DNA of 64,000 nt from Isochrysis galbana (lineage: Eukaryota; Haptophyta; Isochrysidales; Isochrysidaceae): assembly GCA_018136815.1 (NCBI GenBank), contig CM030936.1, positions 1,223,694 to 1,287,693 of the forward strand, in the 5' to 3' direction. Numbering within the stretch: position 1 is the first letter of the stretch; each line of letters starts with the position of its first letter. Positions 42,771 to 53,854 of the stretch are shown in pieces. The notes below the pieces were generated by a model. It did not search any database and was not told the DNA's origin. It worked only from the letters and a program-made list of their open reading frames with translations. The position numbers and the translations under genes are program-made.

Positions 42771-45130
42771 CCCACGCCACGCGCGCGCGTGCCGAGCATG
42801 CGCGGCGAGCAGGCCTTCTCCTTCGGCCCCGCTGCCCTCCTACGCGACGTCAAGGCTGCCCTCCCTCAGTTCCCTTGGCTCGCAGAGGGAGAGGGCAACC
42901 CCAACAATAAAATCGATGTGCCTCCCCATGTCTCTGCCGTGCTCTCGCAGCCTCACGCGCCGAAGCGGGAGGCGGAGTCGGTGGTTCGGACGGAGCGCAT
43001 CCGCTCACGCTTTCTTGAGGCCACTCACGACGCCGCACAGCTCAAGAGGATGCTGGTGGGAGAGGAGGATGAGACGGCGTGGTGGAGAACTCCTCAGCAC
43101 ACTCCAGAGGGAGGACGAGAAGTTACAGTGGAGCGGCCGCTGACGGTGCTCGTCGCAGGCGGGGGACTGGCAGGATTGGTCACCGCGGCCGCGTGCCACG
43201 CCAAGGGGATGAAGGTCGCAATCTTTGAGCAGGCGTCATCGTACGCACCGTACGGAGGGCCGATTCAGATTCAGTCCAACGCGCTCCGCGCAATCGAGCG
43301 CATCTCGCCCAAGGTGTACGAGGAGCTGGTTGCGGCGGGTACAGTGACTGCTGACCGCGTTTCCGGTCTCAAAATTGGTTATCGCAAGGGCAACAAGCTC
43401 GCCGGCCTCTACGACGCAGGCGACTGGCTTGTGCGCTTTGACACCATTGGGCCAGCACTTGAGGCGGGCTTGCCAGCAACTGTCGTCGTGGACAGGCCGG
43501 TTATCCAGCAGATCCTGGTCAAGCACGGCTTTCCCGAGGGAACCGTCCGGATCAAATCACGTATTGAGAGCTTCGAGGATCTGGGAAACGGCCGCGGTGT
43601 CGTCGCCACACTCTCGGACGGCACCAAGGCGTATGCCGACGTCCTAGTGGGCGCAGATGGGGTCTGGTCGCAAGTGCGCAAGGTGATGCACGGGCTCGGA
43701 GAGGGCGCCGGCGGCTTCGCCGCCTCGGGAGCGGCTGGTGGCGCGCTCGACGATGCCGAGGCGCGCAAGCTTGCCCGTGACACCGTTCGCATCGCCGCGC
43801 AAGCCGATCGACGCTACTCAGGCTTCACCTGTTATGCCGCCCTCGCGCCGCACCGCGCCTCCAACATCGAAGACGTTTCCTATCAGATCCTCCTCGGTGA
43901 GAAGAAGTACTTCGTCTCGACGGATGGCGGAGGCGAGCGGCAACAGTGGTTCGCGCTCATTCGCGAACCCGCCGGCGGCGTTGATCCCGAGCCCACCGAA
44001 GCTGACCCGCATCCCAAGCTTACGCGGCTCCGCAAGGTGCGCACTACCCACCGTCGCCCACCCTTCGTACTGAGTCTGCGCGCGCGTCGCACAGCGCCGC
44101 CCTAAGCTTCGACCGACGCCGTCTGGCGCAGGAGTTCTCCTGCACTGAGGGTGATGCCGATGGTAACATTTGGGATCCCTTTGCGCTCGAGCTGATCAAC
44201 GCCTCCACCGAGGAGGACATCAAGCGCCGTGACCTCTATGACGGAGCGCCGCTACTCGCTACCTGGGACCCGCGGCGATGGTGAGTGCACCGGCAGCCAC
44301 GGCCGCGGATCGGCAGCTGATACCACGCGATGCTGCTCGCTTTGTCCTCGACGCAATCGGTCTGCAGGCCTGCTGCACAAGCCTCATGTGCGCTGCCACC
44401 CCTCGCTCATATGCTGACGCCTTGGCATAGGTGGGCCCCATGGTCCAAGGGACCCATCGCGCTCTGCGGCGATGCGGCGCACCCGATGATGCCTAACCTC
44501 GGCCAGGGTGGGTGCCAATCGACCGAGGACGGGTACAGGCTAGTCGAGGAGCTTGCTACGGTGAAGCACACAAGTACGCGCCGATACACCGTCCCCCCCC
44601 CCCCCCCCCCGCTCCCGCAAGCATCGCCGCTGCCAAGTGGTGGCGCGATCCCCACAACAAGCCTAACCCAACCTGGCAGCGGCATTCTGACGCCACTTCC
44701 ATTTTCTGCATAGGCGAGACCGCATCGGCCCTGGCGCGGTACTCGCGCGTACGTGTGATTCGCACCGCTATTGTGCAGGGGTTTGCTCAGCTCGGTGAGC
44801 GGGTCCACATAGCCCAGGCATCCAGCGAGCGAGCGGACCACTGCGAACGCATGAAAGCCCCTGCCCGCTCGGAACCGAAACCTATAGCAGCATCACCGCA
44901 ATGCTGCTGGTTCGGTGGCAATCATCAGCACGATCTTGGATGGTTGCGTGGGCTTGTTTGTTCGAAATCGCTGCGACAACCGCTAACCTGTGCCGTGCCC
45001 CGCAGGCTCGGATCTACTCGTCGATTTCGATTTGATGATGACCATTCCGATCCTCGGTCCATTCTTCCTCACGATGACCCAGCTCTCAATGCCATGGATC
45101 CTGCGATTCCTCTACACTGCAGAATTTTGA
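42723..45130 (+). CDS. ZEP: Zeaxanthin epoxidase-like FAD monooxygenase
   Basis: Five exons are inferred: 42723-44036, 44132-44280, 44431-44573, 44714-44794 and 45006-45130, for 603 residues with consistent phases. The leader [20 protein letters not shown] is signal-like, followed by a transit-peptide-like stretch. The FAD GxGxxG region is [20 protein letters not shown] with FEQ at strand 2. [16 protein letters not shown], the [16 protein letters not shown] box, [28 protein letters not shown] and [20 protein letters not shown] with STEDGYRL are the ZEP hallmarks. The end [20 protein letters not shown] matches algal homologues. ZEP converts zeaxanthin to violaxanthin on the stromal side of thylakoids, reversing photoprotective quenching. 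There is no FHA domain, as in other algal paralogues. Intron 3 contains a C-run of about 18. No other carotenoid gene is nearby. Confidence 0.88.
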
Positions 45131-46478
45131 GCTTTGCCGACGCAAGCATTCTCTCTATTTGTAGTAAGCCTGTTGGCCGTCCTCTACTTCTAGCCGCAAA
45201 AGTGAGCATGTGCTCAGGAATCGTTGAGTGAACAGCTCGGCGATTAGGGCTCCGGGTCTAGGCTCATCATGTGCTGGGTAAGCGCGCATCTTATGTGTGC
45301 GCGTTTGAGAGCGTGCCTACGTTTATGTGGCCGCCACTAGTTTTTTGCCGCAAGAGAAGCATCAGGAATTCGTGTGCTCTCAGCCGGTGCGTTAATGCGC
45401 GTTTTGTGTTGTGCGCGCGTCCCTCCTCGGCCAAAATGCTCATTGAGAGCAGCGCGCTACATGGGGCTTTCAGTCGTCGTATGCAGGAGGGGGCTCCTTA
45501 TCCTGCGGCAAGATTTGTGTCGTTGGGCGGTGGGTCTGCTTCAAACTCATGACAACCCAGCCAGCGGCAGCCCTAATACAGATATTCAATATTCCTAGAT
45601 GCCGCTAGACGGCGGGTGCGTATTGCAATGATGGCATTCTAATGGCTAGTGGCCAGCGGGGATGCAATGCTCTAGGCGATAGCAACCCTACTGCGAACTG
45701 CGAACTATTAATTACAGCCCCCACCGCCAGCACCTATATCTCTTAATTAAGCGGCGGCGGGAAGCACCTTTGAATAAGGCCTGTAACCACTTGGATTTGG
45801 GACTAACCGGATATTGTGGGTAGTTCACCGACCCCTATCTAGTTAGATAGTGATAGTAACCGACCCCTATCTAGTTAGATAGTGATAGTTGCAAATGGCC
45901 CCCTGGGTAGCTGGGTATTCTGGGTATCCCGATACCCATATTATTGTCGCATCCAGAGTATTTTGTATACTCTAGGCGGATGCGGTGCTTCTATCAATGT
46001 GTAGTATGTGAGAGTATTGAGTGAGTTTTGTTTTTGCCGATGAGTTACCTCGAAGCTCCGCCGCATTGCACGCCGAATTTGTGTTCCTTTGTCCTTATTT
46101 GTTTCATTGGTTTGTTTGTGCGATGTTGCGTTAGTTTTCGGAGTTTTCTTGTTGGTGAGTGAGTGATGGTGTGGTGTGGTGGTGTCTCGTGAGCCGTCGT
46201 CGCGATGTAGCGCGCCCTTTTCCCCCCTCTCTCAAGACTTCTCTTCACTCCATGCCCCTAGCCCCGCTGAGACTTGCCACGATCAAGCTTCGGCTTGATG
46301 CGACAGTTTGATTGAAGACAACCCTCACTCACCGCACGCCCTCGCCACACATCTCACACCTCTCCGGCCATAGCCCGCACATGTGCATGGTGCACATGCC
46401 CGTCTGGGCCCGTCTCACTCATCAGCCCGCTCTGACCCATGGGATAAGCATGGCTCACCTCTGCGGGGACGAGCGCGG
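45131..46478. other. Intergenic with a word-repeat cluster
   Basis: No gene. At about 45825-45890 a 31-bp unit containing CCCCTATCTAGTTAGATAGT is tandemly duplicated; it shares its word with the hAT subterminal arrays. It is followed by GGGTAT-type words (CTGGGTATTCTGGGTATCCC, 45911-45940). This may be a remnant of hAT-like element ends. Confidence 0.45.
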
Positions 46479-47016
46479 TAGGCCTAGGCCAGGATATCCC
46501 GGATATCTATTTGGATATTTGGGCAGCTTTGCAGGAAATGGATATCTTTTGGATATGTCTAGGATATTTGGGCGTGTGTTGAGGCGGTGGCGCCCAAAAA
46601 AAAACTCTTTTTTCCGTTACTTCGGAGAGCAAGCTGCGAGCTGCGAGTGAGAGGTGGAGGGGGGCCATCCCCATTCGTCACCGTGACGTCAATCACAGCT
46701 CACAGCCGGGAGAGAGAGGGGAGAGGAGGGGAGAGGGATGGATTGAAGATGGACAGGGAGAGGAGAGAGGGCAGAGAAGGGGAAGGCGGAAGGGCTGGTG
46801 GAGAAAGAGTGGAGGGGGATGGCGGTGGAGGGGGATGATTGGAGAGGTGGGACGCCGGGCGACCGGGCGACGACGCGGCGAAGGTAAAGTTATGTGCTAT
46901 TATAATACTAGATTGTGGATATTTCTTGAGATATTTGGGTGTGTGGGTTGGATATTTTTTGGATATATTTCATGGATATTTGGGCAAAAATTTGTGGATA
47001 TCCTGGCCTACCCCTA
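46479..47016. mobile_element. hAT-type MITE 'D', 538 bp
   Basis: A perfect 8-bp duplication GAGCGCGG (46471-46478 and 47017-47024) flanks inverted ends TAGGCCTAGGCCAGGATATC and, reverse-complemented, TAGGGGTAGGCCAGGATATC (19/21 over the full 21 bases). Both subterminal zones repeat the word GGATAT (46491-46575 and 46917-47002). The interior is purine-rich (GGGAGAGAGAGG) and non-coding. End structure and duplication length place it in the hAT superfamily; its words differ from those of the hAT at 3417 and MITE A. Confidence 0.92.
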
Positions 47017-47209
47017 GAGCGCGGTCAGCCTGCCTTCCCTCGCCATTCCTTCGCCGCTCGCCTCACCTCCGCCTCGCCAAGCCTCCGCCTCCCACTGCCC
47101 CCCTTGCTTTTCCCCATTGCCTTGCATATGCCCGCTGTTTGTTCTCTCTCCTTCTCACCACCGCGTCCTCCTACCCTTGAGGACTGAGCCCCCCCTCAGC
47201 CTCAAGCAC

Positions 47210-47740
47210 TCAGGTCTCCTCCCCTTCCTCCTCGTCATCGTGGTCCGTCGCGATCGATGGTGCGGTGGGGGTGGTCCCAGGCTCTCTCCTTCTCTTTCTT
47301 CCCTTTCTCGTCGGTGCGATACGTATGTTGCTCTCCGATTTATTCGATGGTTTGTCTCGTTTGGCGTGGTGGTCCTCATGGGTGTCAGCCTTGGTCTCGA
47401 GCTCGCTTTCAATCTTCTTCTTCTCCCATGGGCCAGAGGCGCTCTTGGATAGGAAGTCGGGCTCGAGGTCTACTCCCTCCAGCTTGTTGAGATGCGCGAC
47501 GATGGCGCTAAGGGCCTCTTCGTCCTTGATCTTGTATCCCTTCTCGTATGGTGTAAAGGAGATGGTGATTTTTTGGGATGCTTCGAACTCAGCTTCGGCT
47601 TCAGCTTCAGGTTCAAGATCTTCGTCGAGTAGAGCCACCTGGGTAGCCGAGGCGGAGAGGGTGGTTAGTCCTATGAGCAGCCGTGTCTCGTCGGGGCCCT
47701 GCGGGCTTGATGCGGTCCTCTCCTTGGCACCTCCTCCCAA
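47210..47740 (-). CDS. Possible ORF, 176 codons, no ATG; unknown
   Basis: The open frame has protein-like, charged composition: Glu-rich segment EDLEPEAEAEAEFEASQKIT, then TPYEKGYKIKDEEALSAIVA and a Lys/Arg-rich tail RKGRKRRREPG. There is no in-frame ATG, so if real it is an internal exon or a decayed element. It begins close to the right end of MITE D. No family recognised. Confidence 0.25.
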   Translation of the reverse strand: MGGGAKERTASSPQGPDETRLLIGLTTLSASATQVALLDEDLEPEAEAEAEFEASQKITISFTPYEKGYKIKDEEALSAIVAHLNKLEGVDLEPDFLSKSASGPWEKKKIESELETKADTHEDHHAKRDKPSNKSESNIRIAPTRKGRKRRREPGTTPTAPSIATDHDDEEEGEET

Positions 47741-48959
47741 TGTTGTTTGGGTGTGGTGTCTGTCTGTTGGTCTTTGTTGAGCCGCTTGGCTCTCTGTCCT
47801 GTTTGGCCCACGCGCGCATGCGGCGCGCTTGTTGTCTCGTCAGCTAACAACCATTAACTGAGTTAACTAGTTAACTGCTTCTCCTAGTCCCTAGCCTTGA
47901 CACTCACTCTCAGAGTGATGTGGCGTCAGTTCATCAGCTGACGACACCGACTTCGAGCTTACGGTTCCTCCCAGCCCGCAGCTAGGTTAGAATGAGTTGA
48001 GTTGAGTAGTTGGAACTCGCGCCCAATTCATGAGTATGAAGAGTCCCCCCCTCTGGCCTACTCTCATGAGTATAAGTATAAGTACATTACAATCCGTTTA
48101 CTCATGAGTATACTCACTACTCATGATCATGAGTAGTGAGTACATGAGTGACTGTTACGCTACTCCATTTATTTATTATACTTAATACCTTGGGGGAGGG
48201 GGGGGGGCGACGCATATCGCATATCGGCGGCCGACGAGCTACGAGCGACGGCGAACGCGGCCCCGGCTCGCTGCTGGCTGGCTCGGCCTGGCGGCTTGGC
48301 TCGCTCGCATCTCGCGTGCCATCTGTCCCACCCCCCACCTCAGCCTCCGCCTCCTCTCGCATCGGGATGGCACGATCGAAGAGGCAGCAACAGCAGCAGC
48401 AATAGCATGGCGCCATGACGAGCACCCAGAAGCAGGCGCGCATCAACACGGTGATGCTCCTAGTATCGCAAGGAAGGCGGGCGACAAAGACCCCGCCTTC
48501 TCACGCCTTACAAAGGCAGTCGCCACGGATACAGGTGAAAGGATGGCAAAAAAGGCGAAACATTGAAATTGTGTGGAAATGTTATTAAATTAAATTAAAT
48601 TAAATTATTAATGTTATATCCTAGCCAACCCCACTAGCTAATTGGACACAACTTTTCAGCCCCGGACTCCCGCCATGCCTGACGAGCCAGGTGTCCGCGT
48701 GGTACCGGGGGGAGAGGGCATTGCCCCCCCCCTCGGTACTTGTCCTCCCCCCCAGTGCATGCACCGGCCCTGCGCACCCCAGCACACCCTCTCCTCGAGG
48801 CCACGCTGGGGGAAAACCCCTTTCGGGTAAAACAACGCAGGGGGGGGGGGGGCATTCGTGAGTTTAGGGGTCCAGAGCACTAATCTCCCTCGCCCGAGCG
48901 AGTGGCCGCGGCGAGCCGCGGCCCTTCCCTCCTGGCTCTGGCAGCCTCCATCTTCTTTT
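47741..48959. other. Intergenic with palindromic word cluster and TAAAT repeat
   Basis: At about 48010-48155 the palindrome ACTCATGAGTA and variants occur at least six times (for example CTACTCATGATCATGAGTAG), resembling subterminal arrays of the MITEs; inverted ends were not resolved. A pentanucleotide TAAAT repeat is at 48584-48607. A TTAACTxGTTAACT cluster is at about 47855-47875. No gene. Confidence 0.5.
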
Positions 48960-49470
48960 ACCTAAACTGGGCAAGAAGATACGTTAGCACCGGAGGGGGG
49001 AGCTGCCGCTCCCCCCTCCCCTCCCTCTTCCCTTTTCCTCCTCTCTTCCCTGCGGCGGGGGCCCATGGCGCGCGCCTGCGGCCCCACTTCAGGTCCCCAG
49101 ATGGCCAGCAGGGGCCTGGGAGCACAGCTCAGGGGGCAGGTGAGGCTGGGGCATGGCCCTGGCCCCTCCTGCCTCTCCCTCGCTGGCGCTCCGCGCCCCT
49201 GCAGGTCGACAGGAGCTGGTTGGGGGGTCCTGATCAGGGGGGCCCAGTGGGAGGAGGGGCTGGTCAGAGAGATGGGCAGGCCACGACGGGCCAGGGCGGG
49301 CGAGTCAGGCGGGCCTGTGGGGAGAGGAATGGGTCAGCAGAGCTGTGTGCTCCTGGCAAGCCATCAGGCGTGCCAGGAGAGTGGGTGGTTCCTCCTCCAT
49401 GGCAGGGGAGGAGTGGAGAGAGAGGGGGGCTCGTGCCCCCCCATGGGCGAACTAAGTATAAACTTAGTTG
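48960..49470 (+). repeat. Diverged R1-related repeat (R1b)
   Basis: Shares the R1 layout (CT-rich block, CTGCGGCG..GCCATGGCGCGC, CCAGATGGCCAGCAGG, CAGCTCAGGGGGCAG, GGCTGGGGC..GGCCCTGGCCCC) but with low identity and a different 3' end. That end contains the near-palindrome AACTAAGTATAAACTTAGTT, whose reverse complement matches the 5' end of the LINE at 15225. The frames here are probably not genes. Confidence 0.5.
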
Positions 49471-50239
49471 AATTGTGTGGAAATGTTTACGTGAATGCTC
49501 TGAATATATGGTATACTACGGCTGATTATTGATTATGAAAATGGAAACTATGGCTATGGACATTTGATGGCTCATATCGAGCCCGTCCCATATTCTACGG
49601 AACGCGACCTTGCACATTGCACCTGAACAAGAGCGCCCAAAAGACAATACTGTGGCTGCGGCACGTTGGCGCCTACTTACCACGAAGAGCGGCTGAATTG
49701 AGCGCCTGAGGGCTGCAAAAGTCGTGTGTGACGCACAAGTGAAGCAAAAGTACCTCGCGACAAACAATCCTCGAGAAGGGTGACCCGCCTATAGAAGCAC
49801 GGGCTGGAGCGGCGAGCGCGAGCCGGCGAGCGAGCGCTCAATAGAGGGTCGGGCTGCGCATGGGTAAGTTGGAATGGTAAAGAGAAGGCGCAAAATGTGG
49901 AGGGAGAGAGCAGAGGGCGCACCATCGATGAAGGCTCGCTCAAGTGGGTCCCTACACCGCTGAGGGTTGTTGCAAGAGCACGGCATCCTTGCTGAGCTCT
50001 CTCTCGCTCCCACTCGCAACATCACAACTCACGGGCCCGCGACTTCCACTTTGCTGTTCGGCCTTCAGCGGGTTCGCCTTCAGCATCTTAGTCTTCAGCG
50101 GGTTCGCTTGCATAGCGAGATGACGAGCATTAGCTAGCCCAGCACGACTATATAGCATGTGCACTCAGGCTTCCGTTTTCATGCCGGGCGTCTCACGAGT
50201 GCCCGCAAAAGTGAATCGATTCAAGATGAGATGATGCCT
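49471..50239. other. Intergenic
   Basis: No gene recognised. A short GCGGGTTCGC direct repeat (TTCAGCGGGTTCGC) is at about 50065-50110. Confidence 0.35.
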
Positions 50240-51680
50240 TTAGCCAGGTGCGAGCTCGCACAGCCGCCAGCGCTGACAACAGCCAAACGCCAACATTGCC
50301 TTCTGCAAGTGCGCACGGTCCTCCGCGTCTGGGGCGGGCTCGGGCCATGGGAGGCATGGGCTGAGCTGCCCTGCCCACTCAACCTGTGCCTTGGTACGCG
50401 TGGCCTCCACTTCAAACATCTTCTTATTGCGCAGGTGGTGCGAGACCACGAAGCGGGTCGCATCCATTGCGCCGTACGTGGCGTCGCGCATCGCGCGCGC
50501 CATGGCCACGAGCGAGATCGACTTGTTCGCCGAGGCAAGTGCGTAGCCAAGCGTGACGTCCGAGTAGCCGCAGTCCCAGTGCACCCGCTGCCCATGCGTG
50601 GCCCGACCACGCGCCACGACGTCGGCGATGTACGGCGAGCGCGCGAACCAGCTGCCAAGGTCAGAGCCCATGACGGTGAGGGCACCGACCACAAAGGGGA
50701 ACGGACCATACACCCGCGGCGCGTGCTCGCCGCGAGGGCAGCCTTGCACATGTGCAATGGCAGCGCCGATGGGGCCGGCTGCCCAGCCGCAATGCTTCCA
50801 CTCGTCAACTATAAGCGAGTCGTACTGCACGTAGCCAGCGTAGACATTTGGCAGTGCGAGCGCAGGCCGGAGGAAGGCGGCGAGGCGCGCCACGTCGACA
50901 AGCGAGTCGTCGTCTGCCTTGGCGTAGAACGCTGCTCCCGGAAAGGCGACTGGTGCATGGCGGAACCACGCAAAGAGCTTGTCAATGCAAGAGTAGATGC
51001 CGCCACTCTCGTTGAAATCTGAGGCGTCCACCTGTGTGGCCGCTGGCGGCCAGAGTCAAGCGGGAGGGCGTGCTAGCGCACGCGAGCAGGCGACCACGCA
51101 CCTCGACAAAATCGTCACGTCCGAGCTGTCTTCGCTCAGCCTCAAGGTTCTCGCGGTCGCGCGCCGATAGGCCGCGTCCGCCAACGACGAAACGAATCAA
51201 CGCCGATACCTTGTCCTGCAGCAGTGGCACACTGGGCGTGTGAGGGACGCGTCGCCTCGCGGGCTGGCCAGCAAGGGCGCTTCTGCGCGGGGGGCGTGCG
51301 TGCACGTCTGTCATTGGCTGGGTTCCTCTCTCGCATGTACAGTCAGAAACGCGAGGTGCACCATCGCTCGCGTGAGTGTGGAAGACCAGCGCGTGAAGCG
51401 AAACTATGTCCGTCACACGCACTTGCTCCGCTGGCTCGATCACGCTCGAGCGGATCCATTCTCTGGCAGCAGGCGTGCGAGGATTTGTCACAAAGCCGAG
51501 AACGAGAAACAACGGAGGCTTGCTGCCCCTCCGCCGTCTACGCCGGCGCTCGAGCGTGCGTAGGAGAGAGGATCGTTCGCGCGCTAGCTGCTGCTCTGTG
51601 CGAACCGCCACGGCAGCCTCGCTCAGCACCGAGCGAGCCTCGGCGAGCGTGGCTCCCACAGCGGCAGAGACGGACCCCAT
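50240..51680 (-). CDS. GT31-like beta-1,3-galactosyltransferase-type protein
   Basis: Exons are 51680-51423, 51215-51102 and 51031-50240, all phase 0, for 387 residues. The early strand PLFLVLGFVTNPRTPAAREW resembles the GT31 start (FLVxGV...R..IR.TW). RFVVGG follows, then a DFVE...DFNES region equivalent to the family's DF.D.Y.NLT motif, SCIDKLFAWFRHAP, the metal-binding YAKADDDSLVDVARL, and HWDCGYSDVTLGYALA in place of the acidic EDV..G motif. These enzymes add galactose or GlcNAc in the Golgi lumen. No N-terminal membrane anchor is visible: the start has only helical and Arg-rich sequence, and repeat R3 lies about 60 bases upstream. A 5' exon with the anchor may therefore be further upstream or lost. 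The donor sugar cannot be read from sequence. Confidence 0.72.
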
Positions 51681-51744
51681 CTGCGCCGCACCCACGCCGC
51701 GAACACCAGTAAAGTACAAGTTTACTCTAGAGTACAGAAACAAC

Positions 51745-52330
51745 AAACAAAAACTTTTGTTATAGTTTGACCTATGGAGCGTGCCGCGACCGCTCCCGAG
51801 CCCCAGGCGACCCTCGCCACCGCGCCCCACCTGGGACGCCCCATGCCGCCCGAGGCGGCTCGTCAGAAAGCCCTCTCAAAGCCCATCCAGCCCATCCAAA
51901 CCACACCCCGCGCAAGCGCGTGGGGTGGCGAGCACTGGCACCGAACAGGTTGCCACCATGGCTCTGCGTAGCAGGCAGGGGGTCTTGGAGACCCCCTCCA
52001 ACAGTGGGAAAACCCCCACCCCAAGAGCACCTCATGTGGGAGGGCAGCTCAGCTGCCCTCCCCATGGTGGAAACCTCTACCATCAGTGCACCCAACATGG
52101 GAGGGCACTTCACAACCATCAATCTCCTACGGAGAGCACCCTAAGCCTCTATTTTCCAGCATGTTGACTCACTTCTCGTTTTCACCCCACTCCTTTGGGC
52201 CACAAGATCCTACAACTCAGTGCCCTGCCTTGGGCACTCCTTCAACACTTGACTCCCTCTCCCACTCTCCCTTCCCTCTACAACCAACCCCCAAGTAGCA
52301 CGAATCCCCTCCCTCGCCCTCTGTTCTGTC
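51745..52330 (+). mobile_element. R3 repeat, copy b (frame-shifted)
   Basis: The leader CTTTTGTTATAGTTTGACCT and ATG 51774 begin a near-identical copy of the ORF at 37556-36552, but the frame is broken within 60-130 codons and the element stops after a single copy of the repeated segment (about 52150-52300). It is truncated relative to copy a. It sits directly upstream of, and divergent from, the GT31-like gene. Confidence 0.75.
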
Positions 52331-53390
52331 AGAGCAAGGCTGATCTCACTCTTGGAGATTGCCTGCGAGGGCGCGCCGGCAGCTAGCGCGGAACGCGGTT
52401 CTTGTGGGGAGCTCATGGAGCTTTCCTCGGGGGTGACTACGGGCATGGTGATCGACGCACGACGCACGACGCACGCACGGAGCACGGTGGGCGCGGAAGT
52501 GCGAAAGGAGGCTTGTGGGAGGTGGTGGCAGGCGACTGGGGGTGGCTCAGGCGCGTGCTTGACTTGTATTGACTCGTTGACTCGGGGTATAGACTCGGGA
52601 ACTCGGGGGGACTCGCTTGGGAACACGGTGGGACTCGACGAAGTTGCTACAAAAATCACTCACAAGAAACCAAAAACCAAAGTCCTTGGGCTCAGAAAAC
52701 TAACGTAAACACTCCGGAATCATACGATAAACAAACCCCTCCCCGCGCGGCGAAGGCTGAAGTCGCGATCGCTCGTCATGCGCGAAGATATACGGAAAGA
52801 GAGCGCATAACTACGCCACCGAAGGGTTCGAACTATCGTTAAAGTGGAACTCGTCCGCTGAAGCCAACGCGGAGGGTCGAGGAGAGATCCAAACTCGCGC
52901 GGGGGGAGAAGGCGATGTGCGGAGAGACCTTCTAGACAAGCGACGAGCAAGGGGCGACGAAACAAGACGCGAGACGCGAGGCGCGTGCCATTCGTTCTTC
53001 CTTTCTTTCATCGAAACCGCGACGAAACTAACATTAAACGTCGGTGCCCCCTCCGCGAGGATCGCGAAGAAGAACGGACGAGATGGAGGCAATCATCGAA
53101 GGAACCGCGAGAGGAATCGAAGCGAGGGGGGGAACAACGACGGCCGGAGGAAACGAACCGCGCGCGGGGGAGAAGAGAACCTCGCGCGGGGGGGGGGGAT
53201 TAATATAACGGCCGGAGGCGACGGACGGCACGCCGAGGGAAAGAACCTGCCGCGGGGGGGGCGAGGGACCGAGGGCACGGCGGGGCAGCGTGGGAGGGCG
53301 CGAGGCCGATCTCGACCCATAAGAATTTGTTTAAAAAATTTAGAGTACAGAAACAAAGTAACAAAGTGCTCCTACTCTAGCTAGGCTCTA
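52331..53390. other. Intergenic, purine-rich
   Basis: Strand-skewed, GA-rich from about 52720 to 53330, with G-runs (53191-53199). No gene. A short GGTTCGAACT at 52826-52835 resembles a tRNA B box but no tRNA fold accompanies it. Confidence 0.4.
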
Positions 53391-53620
53391 CCCTAGATGG
53401 GAAATACGTATTCACCGTATTTGGCCAGAGGCCAAATACATATGTATTTGGCTGTATTTGAAGGGTGTCCTGAGTTGTAGGCCTCTAATGTATTTGAAAT
53501 GTATTAGGCCCCTACATGTGAAACACAGGAACAGTGTTTTTTTTCGGTTTTCGGAGGCCCAAAACATATGTTTTTCGCTGTTTTATTTCTTATTTCGGGC
53601 GGCCGCCGGCCGCCCGAAAT
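53391..53620. mobile_element. Left ends of MITEs 'B' and 'C1' in series
   Basis: From 53391, CCCTAGATGGGAAATACG begins an end region closely parallel to MITE A, but with the word AAATAC in place of AGATAC throughout (CCAAATACATATGTATTTGG at 53432-53451). At 53510, CCCTACATGTGAAACACAGG begins a second end, of the C family (full copy at 58512-58704), sharing GGAGGCCCAAAACATATGTT and CGCTGTTTTATTTC. An almost perfect palindrome (GGGCGGCCGCCGGCCGCCC core) follows at about 53593-53621. Right ends were not found, so one may be truncated or inserted in the other. Confidence 0.65.
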
Positions 53621-53854
53621 ATAAAAATCTTCTTAAAATTCCCGCTACGTGTGCGGCGTGAGGCAGAGTGCTAACGAACCTCCCTACTACCCAACTACCC
53701 AACCTTAACCCCTAACAATCACGAGGCGCGGAGAGAGGGGGTCAAACATCCTAGTAATTAACAATATATATGTATATGGGGGCATAATTTCTCCCTAATT
53801 TGGGTGGTGCACCGGGACTTTTGATGGCCCGCACCTTTTCCCCAGTTCCCTGCT

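Noticed and set aside
44512-45231. 239-codon frame overlapping the ZEP 3' exons
   Set aside because: It reads ZEP exons and introns in the wrong frame; the ZEP exon structure explains the region.
48902-49532. Two Gly/Pro/Arg-rich frames
   Set aside because: They fall within the diverged R1-related repeat and have no protein-like features beyond composition.
52820-52835. GGTTCGAACT resembling a tRNA B box
   Set aside because: No A box, anticodon arm or acceptor stem could be folded around it.
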